64,000 bases of DNA from JBBQZP01 sp038207585 (GTDB lineage: Bacteria; Pseudomonadota; Alphaproteobacteria; Rhodobacterales; Rhodobacteraceae), in assembly GCA_038207585.1 (NCBI GenBank), contig JBBQZP010000022.1, positions 10,631-74,630 on the forward strand. Direction: 5' to 3'. Position numbers and translations under genes: made by a program. Shown one piece after another: positions 37,222 to 44,514 of the stretch; positions within the stretch are counted from its first letter, which is position 1; each line of letters begins with the position of its first letter. Below the pieces are notes generated by a model. That model was given only the letters and a program-made list of their open reading frames with translations, ran no database searches and had not been told where the DNA came from.

Positions 37222-37264
37222 GGTCACTTATTCCGCATATAGGGTTAGCAAAAAGGTCACTTAT
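37222..37264 (+). repeat. Two GGTCACTTAT direct repeats, 33 bp apart
   Basis: The copies at 37222-37231 and 37255-37264 are exactly three helical turns apart, so bound proteins would face the same side. An inverted copy is at 36831-36840. A related AGCAAAAAGGTCACT occurs at 37248-37262 and again at 38402-38416. Confidence 0.45.
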
Positions 37265-37517
37265 AGTCCTCACAACCCAGTCGAACACGCGGAAACAACT
37301 CGGCACAGCGCAGCGCCACCACAGCAGCCCTCGTGGCTTGAGGCGTCTCGGGGTCGCGCCCTACCCGTATCCCCGCGAACAACACCGCCCGTCACGCACG
37401 CGCTGCTATTGGTGGACCCCCTCTCCCAGCAGACAGAACCCCTGCACCGAGTTCGGAAATATCTTGGCAGAACTTTTCACTACCCCGCCCAATCGCAGGT
37501 GACACCTTGGACTGCAC

Positions 37518-37574
37518 TTGAACGCCACCGCCCCTACCACCGATCATCGCCCCAAGTTCAACACTCATGGAGCC
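37518..37574 (+). promoter_or_regulatory. 5' leader hairpin, copy 1
   Basis: TTGAACGC (37518) and GTTCAACA (37556) start 38 bases apart and form a 6-bp stem. GGAGCC follows at 37569 as ribosome binding site. The same words in the same order and with the same 38-base distance occur at 40338-40393. Confidence 0.6.
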
Positions 37575-37579
37575 TGATG

Positions 37580-37792
37580 ATGCTTTCCGCCCAAGACCTT
37601 ATTCGACAAGCCGCACACACCGCCGACTGCTACATGGATCGCGGCCACGAGTACATTGGCGATCTTTTCGGTGTCGAGCAGAATTCCCCCGAGCACATTG
37701 AATTGTGCAAGGCGCTTCTGCCTTCCTACATGCAAACGTGCGCCCGTGACTTCGACACAGCGATCCGCCACTTCGGAAAAGAAGTCAGGTGA
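37580..37792 (+). CDS. Small protein of unknown function
   Basis: The 70-residue product (MLSAQDLIRQAAHTADCYM...) is acidic and helical, with two cysteines in the body. I recognise no family. The start is ATG 37580, 7 bases after GGAG; ATG 37577 is also possible. It is the first gene after the origin-like region and is preceded by the leader hairpin also seen before the gene at 40398. A role in early replication control or packaging cannot be told. Confidence 0.6.
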   Translation: MLSAQDLIRQAAHTADCYMDRGHEYIGDLFGVEQNSPEHIELCKALLPSYMQTCARDFDTAIRHFGKEVR

Positions 37793-37899
37793 CAGCGCAC
37801 AGCATAACCCAACGATTTCCATCACTTGGACCTCGATTTGTTGAACAACTCGCCCTAAAATTGTGCGATAAAATGAGTGTTGAGGGATTTGCCAAAACA

Positions 37900-37953
37900 G
37901 CGCCGCACGGACCTCAACCGCTACTTGGGTGGCGAGTCCTATCCGTGCGGCGC
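37900..37953 (+). promoter_or_regulatory. 5' leader hairpin with 12-bp stem
   Basis: GCGCCGCACGGA (37900-37911) pairs perfectly with TCCGTGCGGCGC (37942-37953) around a loop of exactly 30 bases. CAACATAAGGA follows and contains the ribosome binding site of the next gene. Its loop length and position match the hairpins before the genes at 37580 and 40398. Confidence 0.65.
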
Positions 37954-37970
37954 AACATAAGGACTAACCC

Positions 37971-38237
37971 ATGAAGATCACCCTCCACACCACAGGCGCA
38001 GGCAGCATCATCGCAGCCAAGACCCTGACCCATGCCTACGACTTGCCCCTCCCGATCAAAGCGTCCGACGTGTCCGCGTTGATCGCCACCATCTGCCAAG
38101 ACCCCGAGAAGATCGAGACCTCCCACGGCGGCGTGACTGCCTTTCGCACCCCTGGCGGCATCGACCTGCGCACGTCGTCGGGTCAGTTCAGCCTTCCTTG
38201 GTCGATGCTGTGGTCAATCGAAGGCTTGCCCGCATGA
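37971..38237 (+). CDS. Small protein of unknown function (88 residues)
   Basis: The product starts MKITLHTTGAGSIIAAKTL and looks like a small alpha-beta protein ending in SLPWSMLWSIEGLPA. I recognise no family. An AAGGA site lies about 8 bases before the ATG, directly after the 12-bp stem-loop. The stop overlaps the next start in an ATGA, so the two small genes are coupled. It belongs to the rightward operon that leads into the portal and terminase genes. Confidence 0.65.
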   Translation: MKITLHTTGAGSIIAAKTLTHAYDLPLPIKASDVSALIATICQDPEKIETSHGGVTAFRTPGGIDLRTSSGQFSLPWSMLWSIEGLPA

Positions 38238-38431
38238 AACTCCCAACACGCCGCGTCCCAAAACCTGCGCTCGACATGACGCAGACGGACTTTGAGAAGC
38301 TTCTGGTGCGCGGGCTGCAAGTCAAAGGGGTCGTGGACGACTGCATCACTTGGTCGTCGCCCCCAACAGAAGCGGAAAAGGCGTTCGCCGCCGAAATCCT
38401 GAGCAAAAAGGTCACTCACCATCATGCTTAA
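38234..38431 (+). CDS. Small protein of unknown function (65 residues)
   Basis: The product starts MKLPTRRVPKPALDMTQTD and contains a helical middle part (FEKLLVRGLQVKGVVDDCITW). I recognise no family. It overlaps the gene before it by 4 bases and the portal gene after it by 8 bases, which shows it is part of a tightly packed operon. Confidence 0.65.
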   Translation: MKLPTRRVPKPALDMTQTDFEKLLVRGLQVKGVVDDCITWSSPPTEAEKAFAAEILSKKVTHHHA

Positions 38432-39779
38432 ACGTCGAGACCAACGCCTCGCCCAATATCAGAAAATCCGCGATTGCCTTGAAGGCGAAGATCAGGTCAA
38501 GGATCAAGGGCAACTCTACCTTAAGCGCCCCGACGCTATGACCGCGCAAAACTATCTCGCCTATAAGGAACGCGCGCAGTTCTACGGCGCAGCGGAATCG
38601 ACCCTGCGCGCCCTTGTCGGCCTCGCGCTGCGCAAGGCCCCCGTGATCAAACTGCCGCCACGCCTTGAACCGCTGCGCAACAGCGCAACCAATGATCGTT
38701 CCCCGCTGTCGGTCATGATCGAACAGATGGTGCGCGAAGTCATGGCGATGGGGCGGTTCGGGCTGATGCTCGACTTTCCCCGTCAAACCGCATCCGTGCT
38801 GACCCCGCCGCATTTTGTGACGTGGACGGCGGAAACCATCGAAGACTTCAAGGTGCAGTATATCGACGGCCAGCTTGAACTGACGCAGGTGATCCTGGCC
38901 TCGGATGAAAGCCTCGACGGCGATCAGATTTTCCTCGATCTGTGCCTTGAGGACGGCATCTATCGCATCCGCCGCTACATTGAGCAGGGCGCGAACAAGG
39001 CGCGCGCGGACGTAGAAGAAGAAATCATTCCGACCGTGAAAGGCAAACCCCTCAACTTCATCCCGTTCATCTTCGTCTCGGATAAGAACTTGAACCCGAA
39101 CGATGAAAAACCGCCCCTGCTCGACTTGTGCAACCTGAACCTCGGCCATTACCGCAACTCAGCCGACCGCGAACATGCCATGTTCTTGACGGCCACCCCG
39201 ACACCTTGGATTGCAGGGAACGTGCCTATCGACAAAATGCCGACCTCCATCGGCAGCGGCACGGTCTGGAACCTGCCCGAAGGCACACAGGTCGGGATGC
39301 TCGAATTCCAGGGCCCGTCCATGACTGCCTTCAAAGAATTGATGGGCGAAAAACTCGACCAAATGGCATCGCTTGGCGCGCGCATGTTGTCGGCATCAAT
39401 GAACCGCAACGAGACGACCTCAACAGCGACGCAGCGCGCCCGCTCTGAACTGTCTCTGCTGCAATCGGTTGTGGTGATGTGCGAGGCGGCGTTGACGCGC
39501 CTGCTGCGCCTCGCTGCTGATTGGACGGGCGAGCAGCCCGACGATGTGTCGGTGACATTCTCGCGTGACTTTATCGAAGTGACGATGGACCCCGCAGGCA
39601 TCCTTGCCCAGATGAAGCTGTGGCAGGCGGGCGCGATCAGCCGCCAGACGCTCTATGAAAACCTGCAACAGGGCGAAATCGCCCGCGCTGACCGCTCGTA
39701 CCAGGACGAGGCCGACATGATCGACGAGGAAGGCGGCGATCTGAGCCAGATCGTGCCAATCCTCAAGCCGGTAGCATAA
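38424..39779 (+). CDS. Portal-like protein (DUF4055 type)
   Basis: The 451-residue protein resembles the DUF4055 group of phage portal-type proteins. It has an N-terminal helical part (QNYLAYKERAQFYGAAESTLRALVGLALRKAP) and a middle wing with VREVMAMGRFGLMLDFP and NFIPFIFVSDKNLN. The C-terminal clip/stem region contains ELMGEKLDQMASLGARMLS and ATQRARSELSLLQSVVVMCEAALTRLL. Portals form the ring through which DNA enters the capsid. Assignment is by pattern memory. It lies before the terminase genes, the reverse of the common terS-terL-portal order. Confidence 0.75.
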   Translation: MLKRRDQRLAQYQKIRDCLEGEDQVKDQGQLYLKRPDAMTAQNYLAYKERAQFYGAAESTLRALVGLALRKAPVIKLPPRLEPLRNSATNDRSPLSVMIEQMVREVMAMGRFGLMLDFPRQTASVLTPPHFVTWTAETIEDFKVQYIDGQLELTQVILASDESLDGDQIFLDLCLEDGIYRIRRYIEQGANKARADVEEEIIPTVKGKPLNFIPFIFVSDKNLNPNDEKPPLLDLCNLNLGHYRNSADREHAMFLTATPTPWIAGNVPIDKMPTSIGSGTVWNLPEGTQVGMLEFQGPSMTAFKELMGEKLDQMASLGARMLSASMNRNETTSTATQRARSELSLLQSVVVMCEAALTRLLRLAADWTGEQPDDVSVTFSRDFIEVTMDPAGILAQMKLWQAGAISRQTLYENLQQGEIARADRSYQDEADMIDEEGGDLSQIVPILKPVA

Positions 39780-39780
39780 C

Positions 39781-40254
39781 GTGGCCGACGACCCGACCGT
39801 CAGCCTCTACTCCGCCGTTGTCTACGGCACTTTGGAAGACCTGTTTTTCCCTCGGTCGGACGTGCTGAGTCAGACCGAGTGCAACAGGCAGGAGGCTATG
39901 TCTTTCCTGACCGACACTTCCGGCCCGTGGTGTAAATCCCGTGTCGCCATCTGCGCGATCATCGACATAGACCCCGACCGCCTGCGCCAGAAGATCGTCG
40001 AGTTTCTTGAAGGCACTACCGCGTTTAAACGGCCGCATTGGAAAGGCGCTGGTAAGGTCAAAGAATCCCTCGCTGCTCGTAACGTCGCAATCGCTCAAGA
40101 GCTTTGGGCGAACCGCCGCGCACCCACCATCCGGCGCATCGTCCCCGAACCCGAGAACCGCATCGCTGCTTTTGAACCAGAACCCATCGAGTCTATCCGC
40201 GCGCGGTCAGAACGCATCCTCGATGCCCTCGACGCGCGCAAGTCTGCGGCCTGA
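39781..40254 (+). CDS. Protein of unknown function in the packaging operon
   Basis: The 157-residue protein begins at GTG 39781, one base after the portal stop. It contains EAMSFLTDTSGPWCKSRVAIC and DPDRLRQKIVEFLEG, which looks like a small helical domain such as those found in phage DNA-binding accessory proteins, and a charged C-terminal tail (IRARSERILDALDARKSAA). I do not recognise the family. Its place between portal and terminase suggests a packaging or early structural role. Confidence 0.65.
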   Translation: MADDPTVSLYSAVVYGTLEDLFFPRSDVLSQTECNRQEAMSFLTDTSGPWCKSRVAICAIIDIDPDRLRQKIVEFLEGTTAFKRPHWKGAGKVKESLAARNVAIAQELWANRRAPTIRRIVPEPENRIAAFEPEPIESIRARSERILDALDARKSAA

Positions 40255-40335
40255 TCTCCACCTGCGATCTTGGTTTAGCGTCTGTTGCTAACCGCTTATG
40301 ATCATCATGCAGACAAAGTAAGGCTTTGGCTCAGG

Positions 40336-40393
40336 TGTTGAACGCACATGGGGCAGGTCAGAAATGGCCTGCCTCGTTCAACATCTAGGAGCC
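40336..40393 (+). promoter_or_regulatory. 5' leader hairpin, copy 2
   Basis: TGTTGAACG (40336-40344) pairs with CGTTCAACA (40375-40383) around 30 bases. The loop contains an inner stem GGCAGG/CCTGCC (40352-40357 and 40368-40373). GGAGCC follows at 40388. Arms, spacing and ribosome binding site match copy 1 at 37518-37574. Confidence 0.65.
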
Positions 40394-40397
40394 ACTC

Positions 40398-40958
40398 ATG
40401 CCCAATAACGACGATGCAGCACAGCGCTTGATCGACGCGATACTGCCCAAACTGACAGAAGCTCTGCTTCCGCAACTGACGGAAGCGGTCGAGGCGCAGA
40501 TCAAAGGCGTCGTCGCGAAAAACGACGATCTGCTTGCCAAACTTGCGACCGAAAAGGCGCAGAAGGACGACTTCGCAAAACTGCTGGCCGATCACGAAAA
40601 GTCACTGGCCGACACGAAGCAGCTTACCGACATGATGGACCCAAAGAAACCCAAGCCCGATGCGACCGCCCCTGTGATCATCTCGAAAGCGGATGCGCGG
40701 GATCGTCAGAAATATCTCGCGGCACAGGCGGAAGCGGCGAAGCGCGGTGTTCCGATGCAGATTGGCGCGCCGAACGCTGCCCAAAACGACGACACCCGCA
40801 CCCACCATGCGACGGAAACCCACCTTTATGTCACGTCTGCCGCGATGCGGGACACGGCCACCTATAAGCGCCTGCGCGCGCAGGCAGAGCGGGAGCATCT
40901 GACTTTCCAGCCCGTGCGGACACTGGCCGATGTGGAGGGCGCAAATGTCGAGTCCTGA
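40398..40958 (+). CDS. Coiled-coil protein, scaffold-like candidate
   Basis: The 186-residue protein is highly charged. Residues 5-80 are predicted by eye to be long helices with heptad-like leucines (LIDAILPKLTEALLPQLTEAVEAQI, continuing through KLLADHEKSLADTKQL). A linker and a basic C-terminal part with YLAAQAEAAKRGVPM follow. Such a profile resembles phage scaffolding or accessory proteins, but no family is recognised. AGGAG precedes ATG 40398. The leader hairpin ends 4 bases before it. Confidence 0.6.
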   Translation: MPNNDDAAQRLIDAILPKLTEALLPQLTEAVEAQIKGVVAKNDDLLAKLATEKAQKDDFAKLLADHEKSLADTKQLTDMMDPKKPKPDATAPVIISKADARDRQKYLAAQAEAAKRGVPMQIGAPNAAQNDDTRTHHATETHLYVTSAAMRDTATYKRLRAQAEREHLTFQPVRTLADVEGANVES

Positions 40959-41340
40959 AACCCGCGCTTGCCTCGACTTCGCCTACCGCATGGTTGTCGG
41001 TATAGGGGTCGAAGATGAACTTTATGTCTGCCGCGACGGCATCACCATCGCGACCCATGCGGGCGTCGAGCGCGTCGAGCCGTCAAGCAGCCACCCCTAC
41101 GACGTGCTGATCCACCTTGTCGCAAAGGCGATGCAGACGCACTTGCGCGGCGTCGATCTTGCGCAGATTCGCGATGATCTGCTCGCGACTGACATTGGGG
41201 AATTGTTGGCAAATAAGGTCAACGATCATTTGTCGGGTCTCTCCGTTGGTGAGTGGCAGCGCCTGCGCGTGCGGGTCGCTTTCTACACGGCTGACGATAA
41301 CACGGCGATGATGGCCGATCCGACCGAGATCGAAGGATAG
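40945..41340 (+). CDS. Protein of unknown function (131 residues)
   Basis: The product starts MSSPETRACLDFAYRMVVG and has an acidic composition with helical and strand parts (VLIHLVAKAMQTHLRGVDLAQIRDD, RVRVAFYTADDNTAMM). I recognise no family. The start at 40945 overlaps the preceding gene by 14 bases and has GGAGGG 6 bases upstream. It ends 7 bases before the small-terminase candidate. Confidence 0.65.
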   Translation: MSSPETRACLDFAYRMVVGIGVEDELYVCRDGITIATHAGVERVEPSSSHPYDVLIHLVAKAMQTHLRGVDLAQIRDDLLATDIGELLANKVNDHLSGLSVGEWQRLRVRVAFYTADDNTAMMADPTEIEG

Positions 41341-41347
41341 ACCCAAC

Positions 41348-41926
41348 ATGGACATGGAACGCATCAAACGGGCATTGCCAAAGGAGGGCGGTCAGGGTCG
41401 CCGCTCTACCATTCGGATGCGTTCCGACGTGGCCGAGGTGGTTGTGGATTGTGTCCTCAACCGCCGCCCGTTTCTTGAAATCGCAAAACGCTGCGCCGTT
41501 GACGTCGAAACGCTCGTCCGTTTCCGCAAGCGGTTCATCACCGATGAAGTCAGAAAGATTGTCCTTGTCGAGGATCAGAAAGCAGAAGCGGCCTTCATCG
41601 ACACTGCGATCAACGAAGGCCAGGACGAGATTCAATCGGGCCTGCGGTCGATCATCGCGGAGCAAAAGGCGATCATCGCCACCTTGAAGGACAACGAAGA
41701 CCTTGGCGGCGCGCTGATAGGTTTGCGGGATCAGGCGGCAACCTATGAGCGGCTGCTGAAATCCTACACCGCCCTTAAAGAGCGGACGACCATCGTGCTG
41801 TCGATCAACGAAAACCCGGAATGGTCACGCCTGCAAAACGTGCTGCGCGCCGTGTTCGCAAACCATCCCGACGCCTTCGACGATTTCCAGCGCATGGCAC
41901 GGCAGGAGCGTCTGCGCCTTGAATGA
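41348..41926 (+). CDS. Small terminase subunit candidate
   Basis: The 192-residue protein has an N-terminal DNA-binding-like helix-turn-helix near residues 25-65 (DVAEVVVDCVLNRRPFLEIAKRCAVDVETLVRF). A long helical oligomerisation region (EAAFIDTAINEGQDEIQSGLRSI and on) and a short C-terminal part follow. This layout, and its place overlapping the large-terminase ATPase gene by 8 bases, suggest the small terminase. Sequence alone does not prove it. Confidence 0.65.
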   Translation: MDMERIKRALPKEGGQGRRSTIRMRSDVAEVVVDCVLNRRPFLEIAKRCAVDVETLVRFRKRFITDEVRKIVLVEDQKAEAAFIDTAINEGQDEIQSGLRSIIAEQKAIIATLKDNEDLGGALIGLRDQAATYERLLKSYTALKERTTIVLSINENPEWSRLQNVLRAVFANHPDAFDDFQRMARQERLRLE

Positions 41927-42704
41927 ACTTGATTTCTTTTTGCGCACTTTGGAGGAACGGGTTGACCCGACGCACCTGCTTGAGCGTGTCGTTGGCGCGC
42001 CTGCGGACCCGTGGCAGAAAAAGCTGCTGACCACGACGTCACCCTTCGTCATGTGCCTCGCCTCGCGCCGTATCGGAAAGTCGCAGACGACGGGCGTTCT
42101 CGCGGCGCAGACCGTTGCCGAACCTGACCGGACCGTGCTGATCCTTTCGACCACGCTGTCGCAGTCGCAACTGCTGTTCAAGAAATGCCTGCTTGCTTGG
42201 TCAAAGATGGCGTTGCCTGTCAAAGCTGTCCGCGCGACCCAGACCGCACTCGAACTCGAAAACGGGTCACAGATCGTCTGCGTTCCGGCGGGGCAGGACG
42301 GCGAATCTGCGCGCGGGCATGGCGTCAAAAACGGCGGCATCCTTGTCTATGAGGAAGGCGCGTTCTTGGCTGATGCCGTTTACGACGCCACGCTGCCGAT
42401 CCGCGAGGATGGTGGCAGAATTTTGATCATCACGACACCAGGGCGCAAAGGCGGTGTGGCGCACCGCTTCTGGACCGAAAACGACGACGTGGAAAAGATC
42501 ACCGCCCGTTCGACCGAACTCCCGCGCATGGCCGAAAAGGTGGCCTTCGACCGCAAGTACATGCCGCCCGTCAAGTTTGCCGTTGAACATGACCTTGCAT
42601 GGATGGGTGCAGGCGGAACGCCGTTTTTCGACTCTACGACCATCGCCAACGCCTTCGTCGCGCGACCGCAACTTGAACTGGGGAACATCTATGCAGGCCT
42701 CTGA
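41919..42704 (+). CDS. Large terminase, ATPase part (separate reading frame)
   Basis: The 261-residue product carries the terminase ATPase. It has PWQKKLLTTTS and the Walker A-like CLASRRIGKSQTT near residues 47-58. The QSQLLFKKCLLAWSKM region and Walker B GGILVYEEGAFL near 139-150 follow, then the coupling motif ILIITTPGRKGG. It drives DNA translocation into the procapsid. It stops at 42704, after which the nuclease half continues in another frame starting at 42691. A typical TerL has both domains in one chain of about 500 residues; the two parts here add to about 500. Confidence 0.85.
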   Translation: MNELDFFLRTLEERVDPTHLLERVVGAPADPWQKKLLTTTSPFVMCLASRRIGKSQTTGVLAAQTVAEPDRTVLILSTTLSQSQLLFKKCLLAWSKMALPVKAVRATQTALELENGSQIVCVPAGQDGESARGHGVKNGGILVYEEGAFLADAVYDATLPIREDGGRILIITTPGRKGGVAHRFWTENDDVEKITARSTELPRMAEKVAFDRKYMPPVKFAVEHDLAWMGAGGTPFFDSTTIANAFVARPQLELGNIYAGL

Positions 42705-43407
42705 AATCATCACCAAAGGCGAAGACCTGTTTCTGCCTTGCCCTGATCCCGTCGTGACCAAGGTGCGCGGGTATCGCCGTTTCCTCGTCGGCCTCGATAT
42801 TGCTCAGAGCATCGACCAGAACGCCTTTGCGATCATCGAAGATGTGCGCGAACCAGCTTGGGGCGAGTATGCGCAATACCTGAAACCACGGACGCGGACC
42901 ATCGTGCGGGCGGAACGCATCCCCCAGATGGATTACACCAAATTGGCGCAGGTCGTGAAAAACCTGATGGCTGATCCAGCGCTTGCGGGCCGCGCCCATC
43001 TTGTGGTGGACGCGGGCGGTCCGGGCAGAAGCTTTTGCGATCTGCTGAACGCACGCGGCGTCCTGCACCAGCGGATGCAGATTGTCGGCGGCGACAATGA
43101 GAACGAAACGAAGGAACGGGCGACGACGTTCTGGAATGTGGGCAAGAATATGCTGCTCGGCAATCTGAACTCGGCGCTGCATACGGGCGATCTCGTGATC
43201 GGCAATTTCCCCGGTCGCGATGATCTGCGCCATGAGTTGGAATCGTTCGAGATGACCATGACGGATGCAGGGCGCGTCCGCATTGAAGGCGGCACGAAGG
43301 CAGGACACGCGGACATTGCGATGGCCGCTGCCATGTCCTTCGCGCTGTCCGATCACCGTTCAGTCGGCGCGTTCATCGGGCAGACGCCGCTGAAAGGTTA
43401 CTGGTGA
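42691..43407 (+). CDS. Large terminase, nuclease part (separate reading frame)
   Basis: The 238-residue product is the RNase H-like nuclease of the large terminase. Its acidic residues are visible in FLVGLDIAQSIDQNAFAIIED, HLVVDAGGPGRSFCDLL and GHADIAMAAAMSFAL. It cuts DNA at the start and end of packaging. ATG 42691 lies within the last 14 bases of the ATPase gene, in another frame, and has GGGGAA upstream. It may be a true two-subunit enzyme, a product of programmed frameshifting, or the result of a single frameshift mutation. Confidence 0.82.
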   Translation: MQASEIITKGEDLFLPCPDPVVTKVRGYRRFLVGLDIAQSIDQNAFAIIEDVREPAWGEYAQYLKPRTRTIVRAERIPQMDYTKLAQVVKNLMADPALAGRAHLVVDAGGPGRSFCDLLNARGVLHQRMQIVGGDNENETKERATTFWNVGKNMLLGNLNSALHTGDLVIGNFPGRDDLRHELESFEMTMTDAGRVRIEGGTKAGHADIAMAAAMSFALSDHRSVGAFIGQTPLKGYW

Positions 43408-43446
43408 CGCGCAACCGCGCCAGAGACCCCCGAAAAATCGCGCAGC

Positions 43447-43501
43447 AGGCGGTGTGCCGCGCTTTCGGGCGCAACGATGCCCGTGAAGTCGCACACCGCC
43501 T
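43447..43501. terminator. Hairpin between convergent operons of the element
   Basis: AGGCGGTGTGC (43447-43457) pairs with GCACACCGCCT (43491-43501). An inner stem CGGGC/GCCCG lies at 43466-43470 and 43479-43483. It sits between the terminase operon and the leftward operon and likely separates the two transcripts, although there is no long T run. Confidence 0.55.
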
Positions 43502-44040
43502 TAGACGGGCGCTGCTGGGATGGCGCGAAGCACAATTTCTTCTTCATCGCGATCATTGCAGATGAAGGCAACCTTGCCCGGTGTAATTACCAGTTCATGC
43601 ACAATGGGGTTAGGGTTGAAATAGATGCGATGCCCACGCGCAAATTCCTCGGCCACTTTGCGGTTGCGGGTCCATGACAATCCTAACGGTGCGCTGGCGT
43701 CTTGCCCGCGATAGACCGTCATGCGTTTTGGCAGTTCTGTGACCGGGGGCCTCCAGCGACGGAAGATGTGAAACCACTCTGCAAACTCCTCGTGCGGGAT
43801 TCGGTCGAAGCCGGACCACGCCCGCGTCACGATAGGCCAGAATGCAGCGCCCGCTCCAACTTCTTCAATCCAATGAAGGATGAAACCGGGCCGCTTAACG
43901 CTGCCGCCGCGAACGCGCATCATCGCGTCCAAGATTGCGTCCGGGTTGGCCCGATCAGGTCCAAGAAAAAGATCGTCACCGAAATCGTCGCTCACAAGCG
44001 CCTCCGTTGCTTTGGGCAACAATCGACGATGCCCGCTCAT
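43501..44040 (-). CDS. Candidate ADP-ribosyltransferase-fold protein
   Basis: The product has 179 residues. The C-terminal 75 residues show the order of motifs of R-S-E type ADP-ribosyltransferases. Arg111 lies in MTVYRGQDAS, Ser122-Trp-Thr124 in LGLSWTRNRKVAEEFA, and the ExE pair at Glu166/Glu168 in CNDRDEEEIVL. If active, it would transfer ADP-ribose from NAD+ to a host or helper target. The N-terminal half (FILHWIEEVGAGAAFWPIV) is unassigned. ATG 44040 is chosen; TTG 44046 is possible. It is the last gene of the leftward operon. Confidence 0.5.
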   Translation of the reverse strand: MSGHRRLLPKATEALVSDDFGDDLFLGPDRANPDAILDAMMRVRGGSVKRPGFILHWIEEVGAGAAFWPIVTRAWSGFDRIPHEEFAEWFHIFRRWRPPVTELPKRMTVYRGQDASAPLGLSWTRNRKVAEEFARGHRIYFNPNPIVHELVITPGKVAFICNDRDEEEIVLRAIPAAPV

Positions 44041-44062
44041 TCTCAAACCATGAAGTCAGGTG

Positions 44063-44272
44063 TCACCTATAATCTTCAAATCTGCGGTGCTTAACTGTGG
44101 CCGGGTCTTCGTTGAACCGACCCGTTCGCGGATAGGCCGTTGCCTCGGACCCATCGCCGAAGAACACGCGCCAAACGCCTTTGCGCATCCGCACGACGCG
44201 GGCGACGTCGGGTAGGTCGAGGATGTGCGAGAACATCATGCGAACCCCCTCCTCTGTGTCGTCATAGGTCAT
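44063..44272 (-). CDS. Small protein of unknown function (69 residues)
   Basis: The product starts MTYDDTEEGVRMMFSHIL and contains VVRMRKGVWRVFFGDGSEATAY, a beta-rich stretch. I recognise no family. ATG 44272 overlaps the stop of the 58-residue gene in an ATGA, which supports both as translated genes. It ends 22 bases before the ADP-ribosyltransferase-like gene. Confidence 0.6.
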   Translation of the reverse strand: MTYDDTEEGVRMMFSHILDLPDVARVVRMRKGVWRVFFGDGSEATAYPRTGRFNEDPATVKHRRFEDYR

Positions 44273-44445
44273 TCGGTGGCAAACCTGTATGGCGCGGGGC
44301 GTGGCATCTTCGGACGCGCGGCGATCAATGCGAGGGCGCGCAGGCGACCCAGTCGCGGATTTGGCTGATCACAACGCCATTCGCGCCGAAGGACAAGGGG
44401 AAATTCACGCGGTGGTAAAGCGGGTTTGCGTCGGGTGATGAACAT
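44269..44445 (-). CDS. Short basic protein (58 residues)
   Basis: This short gene is supported by a strong GGAGG site 7 bases before ATG 44445 and by an ATGA overlap with the following gene. The product starts MFITRRKPALPPREFPLVL and is rich in Arg, Pro and Leu (RLGRLRALALIAARPKMPRP). It has no recognised family. A strongly basic peptide of this size could bind nucleic acid or be a leader for the gene after it. Confidence 0.55.
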   Translation of the reverse strand: MFITRRKPALPPREFPLVLRREWRCDQPNPRLGRLRALALIAARPKMPRPAPYRFATE

Positions 44446-44514
44446 TTGCGGGCCTCCGTTGATGAGGCCATTACATCTGGACGCCTTTCCGGCGGTACGT
44501 CAACCGGGGCGTTC

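Larger units (their letters stand above)
36841..37579. other. Non-coding region, candidate replication origin of the element
   Basis: I see no supported gene in these 740 bp. The region contains three concentric inverted repeats at 36856-36991, a 7-bp repeat AGCGAAC/GTTCGCT at 37029-37045, and a perfect 18-bp palindrome CTGTGCAGCGCTGCACAG at 37065-37082. A TGTTGCAGA-type site is at 37169-37190, and two GGTCACTTAT repeats lie 33 bp apart at 37222-37264. The first part is poorer in GC than its surroundings. The position after the primase-helicase gene makes an origin plausible. The far part (37518-37574) holds the leader hairpin of the next gene. Confidence 0.55.
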
